64,000 nt of DNA from JANQPX01 sp041398025. Lineage in GTDB: Bacteria > Pseudomonadota > Alphaproteobacteria > Geminicoccales > Geminicoccaceae. This document shows, one piece after another, positions 60,244-64,000 of this stretch. The position numbers were made by a program, and so were the translations under genes. The stretch spans positions 62,001-126,000 of the forward strand of contig JAWKVM010000010.1 in assembly GCA_041398025.1 (NCBI GenBank), in the 5' to 3' direction. Position 1 is the stretch's first letter. Every line of letters starts with the position of its first letter. Below the pieces are notes generated by a model, which was given only the letters and a program-made list of their open reading frames with translations, ran no database searches and was not told where the DNA came from.

Positions 60244-61002
60244 ATGGCATTGGCTAAGGCCACGTCCGATCTGACCAAGACCCGCCTTGCCGCCGATCAG
60301 GTCCAGCCGCTGCAGGCAGGCAGCAGCGGGCGTGACGTGCTGAACGCCCTGTCGCGCATGGTCGAGCGCGCCGGGCTCGGGATCGGGGACCGCCTGCCGC
60401 CGGAGGTGACGCTGGCGGAGCGTCTCGGCGTCGGGCGCGCCAAGCTGCGCGAAGCGCTGATCGCCTGGCAGAACATGGGCATCGTCACGCGCAACAAGAA
60501 GGCGGGCACGATCCTCGCCGCCGAGGTCGGGGCCAACGCCATCCAGATCCCGCTGACCCTGAAGCTGGAGGCCGAGAGCCTGCTGCGCACCCATGCGGTG
60601 CGCCGGCCGCTCGAGATCGAAGCCGTTCGCCTCGCCGCCCGCCATGTGCGCGACTCGCAGGGCCGCCTGATCATGGCGCGCATGGCCGAGCTGATCGCGG
60701 TCTTCGATGCCGGCGAGGATTGGCGGGACGCCGACGCGCGCTTTCACGACGCCATCCACGAGGCCTCGGGCAACCCTCTGTTCAACCAGCTCATCCGCCA
60801 GATCCAGAAGACCTTTCACGAGATCTACGACGCCCCGTTCGGCGAGCCCCAGCTCGGCAGAGCCACGATCCCGATGCACCGGGATCTTGCCGAAGCGGTC
60901 GTCGCGGGCGACGAGGAGGCCGCCGTCGCCGTCATGGCGGAGATCATGGACCGTCTCGAAGACGACATCGCCGCCGTGATGAGGGTCGCCGGCAATGGCT
61001 GA
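60244..61002 (+). CDS. GntR family regulator (FadR/FCD subfamily)
   Basis: The 252-aa protein has a winged helix-turn-helix at about residues 28-95 (GDRLPPEVTLAERLGVGRAKLREAL) and an all-helical FCD effector domain at about 105-245, with Asp in DADARFHDAI and His residues at the usual metal-site positions. It shares eight bases with the following PLP enzyme gene and should control this enzyme and the sugar ABC transporter. The ligand is probably an organic or sugar acid. Confidence 0.93.
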   Translation: MALAKATSDLTKTRLAADQVQPLQAGSSGRDVLNALSRMVERAGLGIGDRLPPEVTLAERLGVGRAKLREALIAWQNMGIVTRNKKAGTILAAEVGANAIQIPLTLKLEAESLLRTHAVRRPLEIEAVRLAARHVRDSQGRLIMARMAELIAVFDAGEDWRDADARFHDAIHEASGNPLFNQLIRQIQKTFHEIYDAPFGEPQLGRATIPMHRDLAEAVVAGDEEAAVAVMAEIMDRLEDDIAAVMRVAGNG

Positions 61003-62158
61003 CCGGCAGGACGATCAGGACATGGCGACCCTGCTCGCCGCCGCCTACGGCTCCGATGCCGGCTCGGTGACGCCGCCGATCTACCAGACCTCGCTCTTCA
61101 CCTTCGAGAGCTTCCAGGCCTTCGAGGACCGCATGGCCGGGCGAAGCGACCGGGCGATCTACACCCGCGTGCAGAACCCGACCGTCGCCGCCTTCGAGGC
61201 GATGATGGCAGCGGCCGAGGAGGGCGAGGCCGCGGTCGGTTTCGCCTCCGGCATGGCGGCGATCTCTTCGACCCTGTTCGCCTTCTTGAAGCCGGGGGAT
61301 AGGGTCGCCTGCATCGAGCATGTCTACCCGGACAGCTACCGCCTGTTCGAGCGGATGCTCAGGCCATTCGGCATCGATGTCACCTACCATCCGCTCAGGG
61401 CCTTCGAGGACGAGCCCGATCTGCTCGACGGGGCGAGCCTCGCGTTTCTCGAAAGCCCGAGCTCGGTGGTGTTCGAGGTGATGGACCTCGCCAAGGTCGC
61501 GGCTCACGCCCGCCGCCACGGCACGCTCACCGTGATCGACAACAGCTGGGCGAGCCCCGCCTTCCAGCGCCCGCTGACCTCCGGCATCGACGTCGTGCTC
61601 CACTCCGCCTCCAAATATATCGGCGGCCACTCGGACACCGTGGCCGGCGTGGTGATCGCATCCGCAGCACGGATCGGGCAGATTCGCGACCTGACCCTGC
61701 CGCTGCTCGGCGCCAAGCTCGCGCCGTTCGAAGCCTTTCTGCTCGCGCGCGGCCTGCGCACGCTGAAGGCGCGCATGCGCCAGCATCAGGCGACCGCGGA
61801 TCTGTTCGTCGACCGGCTCGCGTCGCTCGACTGCGTCACCGCGATCCACGCGCCCGGCCCCAACAGCGTTCCGGGGCTGCATGGCCGCTCCGGCCTGATG
61901 TCGATCGAGGTCGATGACGGCATCGACATCCCCCGCCTTTGCGATGCCCTTCGTCTGTTCAAGCTCGGCGTGAGCTGGGGCGGGTTCGAGAGCCTGATCC
62001 TGCCGGCCCGGGTCGCCCTTGCGCAGGTGGGTGAGCAAAATTCGCTGCAGCGCTTCGGCGTCTCGCCGAAGCTCCTTCGCCTCAGCCTCGGCCTGGAGGA
62101 CGGCGAGGATCTCTGGGAGGATTTCGTGACGGCGCTGGAGAGCAGCAAAGCGTCGTGA
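60995..62158 (+). CDS. Cys/Met metabolism-type PLP enzyme
   Basis: The 387-aa protein belongs to the cystathionine gamma-synthase/beta-lyase group. It shows an IYTRVQNPTVAAFE segment, GFASGMAAISST for phosphate binding, DNSWASPAFQRPL with the PLP-contacting Asp, and the PLP lysine in SASKYIGGHSD. Family members perform gamma or beta replacement and elimination on sulfur amino acids. It overlaps the GntR gene by eight bases and the frame of the binding protein gene begins right behind it. A sulfur compound or an amino-sugar-like substrate is possible. Confidence 0.9.
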   Translation: MADRQDDQDMATLLAAAYGSDAGSVTPPIYQTSLFTFESFQAFEDRMAGRSDRAIYTRVQNPTVAAFEAMMAAAEEGEAAVGFASGMAAISSTLFAFLKPGDRVACIEHVYPDSYRLFERMLRPFGIDVTYHPLRAFEDEPDLLDGASLAFLESPSSVVFEVMDLAKVAAHARRHGTLTVIDNSWASPAFQRPLTSGIDVVLHSASKYIGGHSDTVAGVVIASAARIGQIRDLTLPLLGAKLAPFEAFLLARGLRTLKARMRQHQATADLFVDRLASLDCVTAIHAPGPNSVPGLHGRSGLMSIEVDDGIDIPRLCDALRLFKLGVSWGGFESLILPARVALAQVGEQNSLQRFGVSPKLLRLSLGLEDGEDLWEDFVTALESSKAS

Positions 62159-62193
62159 AACGATGTGGACAACCAAAAACAGTGGAGGACAGC

Positions 62194-63456
62194 ATGAAAA
62201 AATTTCTGACCGGCGCCAGCCTGGCGGCGCTCCTGCTGAGCGGGACGGCGCATGCCGAAACCACGCTCCAGCTGGTCGAGGTGATCACCAGCCCGCAGCG
62301 GACGGAAATCCTGGAGGGCATGATCGCGAAGTTCGAGGAGGCGAACCCGGACGTGAAGGTCGAGGTGACCTCGCTGCCCTGGGGCCAGGCCTTCGAAAAG
62401 CTCGCCACCATGGTCCAGGGCGGCCAGATCCCGGATGTGGTCGAGATGCCGGACCGCTGGCTCTCGCTCTACGCCAATAACGACCAGCTGGTCGACCTCG
62501 CCCCCTATATGGAGGGCTGGCCGGACGCATCAGAGCTGAACGACCGCGCGCTCCAATATGGCAGCTACGTCAAGGACACCATGTATATGGTGCCCTACGG
62601 CTTCTATCTGCGCGCCATGTTCTGGAACAAGAAGCTGTTCGCCGAAGCCGGCCTCGATGGCCCGCCCGAGACCATGGACGATTTCATGGAGGCGTCCAAG
62701 GCAATCTCGGCCCTCGACGGCAAGACCGGCTATTGCCTCAGAGGCGGTCCCGGCGGCGCCAATGGCTATGTCATGATGATGGCCAACATGATGGGCCATG
62801 ACGATTATTTCGACGCCGAGGGCAACAGCAGCATCAGCAGCCCGGAGGCGATCAAAGGCCTGCAGTTCCTGGTGGACATGTACCAGAACGGCTATGTCCC
62901 GAGGGACAGCGTGAACTGGGGCTTCAACGAGATCGTCGCCGGCTTCTATTCCGGCACCTGCGCCATGCTCGACCAGGACCCGGACGCGCTGATCGCGATC
63001 AAGGAGCGCATGGACGAGGCGGACTTCGCGGTCGCCCCCATGCCCCTCGGCCCCGCCGGCAAGAGCTTTCCCACGATCGGCTATGCCGGTTGGGCGATGT
63101 TCGGCGCGTCCGAGCACAAGGACGAGGCGGCGGCGCTCATCGGCCACCTCTCCTCGCGCGACAGCAATCTGGAATGGGCGAAGTTCGTCGGCGTCATCCC
63201 GATCCACCAGGGTGCGGAGCAGGACCCGGCCTTCACCGGCCCGCAATTCGAAGGCTGGTTCACCGAGATGAACGATTCCCGCTGGAAGCCCACGGTGATG
63301 CCGACCTATCTCGAAGAGTTCGCCTATTTCGCGGATGTCATGGCGGTGCAGGGCGGCCAGGAGCTGCTGCTCGGCGAGCGCAGCGCCGAAGACGTCGCCA
63401 ATGAATGGGCCACCTATCTCGGCGACGCCCAGAAAAAATGGCTCGCAGCCCAATAG
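62194..63456 (+). CDS. Sugar-type ABC transporter substrate-binding protein (family 1)
   Basis: The 420-aa protein starts behind GGAGG (5 bases) with a signal peptide (residues 1-22, ending AHAE). The mature sequence (LQLVEVITSPQRTEILEGMIAKFEEANPDVKV, character only) is a family 1 extracellular binding protein, as used by CUT1 sugar importers. It is the first transporter gene after the PLP enzyme. Because of this neighbour and the GntR regulator, the ligand may not be a simple sugar. Confidence 0.92.
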   Translation: MKKFLTGASLAALLLSGTAHAETTLQLVEVITSPQRTEILEGMIAKFEEANPDVKVEVTSLPWGQAFEKLATMVQGGQIPDVVEMPDRWLSLYANNDQLVDLAPYMEGWPDASELNDRALQYGSYVKDTMYMVPYGFYLRAMFWNKKLFAEAGLDGPPETMDDFMEASKAISALDGKTGYCLRGGPGGANGYVMMMANMMGHDDYFDAEGNSSISSPEAIKGLQFLVDMYQNGYVPRDSVNWGFNEIVAGFYSGTCAMLDQDPDALIAIKERMDEADFAVAPMPLGPAGKSFPTIGYAGWAMFGASEHKDEAAALIGHLSSRDSNLEWAKFVGVIPIHQGAEQDPAFTGPQFEGWFTEMNDSRWKPTVMPTYLEEFAYFADVMAVQGGQELLLGERSAEDVANEWATYLGDAQKKWLAAQ

Positions 63457-64000
63457 GTGGCGGGGCCACCAGCCCGGACTTGACGGTGGATGCTCGGCCT
63501 CTTCGCGAGGCCGGGCATCGGCCGCGGCGCTTCGGGGTGGTGCTGGAGCCCTATTTGTACCTGAGCCCTGCCCTGGTGCTGATCGCGCTGGTGATGGTCG
63601 TGCCGCTGGTGGTCGGGCTCTCCTATGCCTTCCAGAACATCGCGATCCTGAACCCGTTCAAAACGGGCTTCGTCGGCCTCGCCAACTTCGAGACCCTGCT
63701 GTTCGCGGACAAGGTCTTCTGGCGCTCGCTCCTGAACACCGTCTGGTGGACCGCGGGCTCGCTCGCCTTCCAATTCTTCCTCGGCCTCGGTCTGGCCATG
63801 CTGCTGAACCGGCCTTTCGCCGGCCGGCGTATCGTCCAGGCGATCGTCTTTCTGCCCTGGGCTGTCCCGACCTTCCTCTCCGGCCTGACCTTCGCCTGGC
63901 TGTTCAACCCGGTGGTCGGTCCCCTCCCCCACTGGATGGCCGCCCTCGGCATGCTGAGCGAGCCCTACAATATCCTGGGCGATCCGGCGCTCGCCATGTG
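63438..64000 (+). CDS. CUT1-type ABC transporter permease (MalF-like), 3' partial
   Basis: A frame starts at the ATG at 63438, inside the end of the binding-protein gene (19-base overlap), and is open to the right edge, giving 187 codons. After a hydrophilic N-terminus of about 40 residues, helices follow with LYLSPALVLIALVMVVPLVVGLSYAFQNI, GFVGLANFETLLF and FLPWAVPTFLSGLTFAWLFNP, all typical of MalF/UgpA permeases. The second permease and the ATPase should be further right. Confidence 0.9.
   Translation, partial: MARSPIGGGATSPDLTVDARPLREAGHRPRRFGVVLEPYLYLSPALVLIALVMVVPLVVGLSYAFQNIAILNPFKTGFVGLANFETLLFADKVFWRSLLNTVWWTAGSLAFQFFLGLGLAMLLNRPFAGRRIVQAIVFLPWAVPTFLSGLTFAWLFNPVVGPLPHWMAALGMLSEPYNILGDPALAM

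Overview
The window is GC-rich and almost fully coding. It reads like a chromosomal accessory-metabolism region of a free-living alphaproteobacterium. The organism call is inference, based on the density of TRAP, NitT/TauT and sugar ABC uptake systems, LysR/IclR/GntR/AraC regulators, YdcH/DUF465 and MntR/MntH, and on no marker gene. No rRNA, tRNA, CRISPR array, insertion sequence or phage gene was seen. Both edge genes are cut by the window.

Layout. 1-5.6 kb: a ribose-type ABC permease (partial), 5-oxoprolinase subunit A and HyuA/HyuB, reading as one operon. 5.9-7.8 kb: a secreted alpha/beta hydrolase. 8.4-14.2 kb: an IclR-controlled NitT/TauT ABC system with two different permeases and a divergent AroE-like dehydrogenase, transcribed opposite a Dabb-like protein. 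14.3-18.3 kb (minus): a second NitT/TauT system with a Tat-exported binding protein and a Gfo/Idh/MocA oxidoreductase. 18.4-21.5 kb: an FMO fused to an NTF2-like domain, an SDR and a stand-alone NTF2-like protein. 21.7-24.3 kb: a membrane GGDEF-EAL protein with a c-type haem motif. 24.6-28.6 kb: ankyrin protein, dihaem cytochrome c, PQQ dehydrogenase and a shortened LuxR protein. 28.8-34.5 kb: serine hydrolase, Baeyer-Villiger monooxygenase, AraC regulator and unknown exported or membrane proteins.

34.6-39.4 kb: LysR, a DUF1445/YcsI protein and a TRAP transporter. 39.6-46.4 kb (minus): LysR, TRAP transporter, GST, CMD-like protein, PDC-lactonase-like amidohydrolase and SDR, which suggests import and breakdown of an aromatic-derived or lactone acid. 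A cluster of about six single-base frameshifts lies at 45.12-45.56 kb. 46.7-49.6 kb: Bax-inhibitor-1 protein, an OxyR-like regulator lacking the peroxide-sensing cysteine, a YdcH protein and a peroxiredoxin. 49.7-52.9 kb: AraC, LysR and an SHMT-like PLP enzyme.

53.2-56.7 kb: response regulator, histidine kinase and a convergent TAXI-type binding protein. This module is bracketed by two 84-bp direct repeats, each with tandem TGTAAC boxes, and the TAXI gene has a leader whose 13-bp stem covers its Shine-Dalgarno sequence. I consider this the most interesting part of the window: a candidate ligand-sensing three-component system with its own RNA-level control. 56.8-58.7 kb: divergent mntR/mntH with palindromic operators. 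58.9-60.0 kb: a serine hydrolase. 60.2-64.0 kb: a GntR regulator with twin palindromic operators, a Cys/Met-type PLP enzyme and a sugar ABC transporter running off the right edge.
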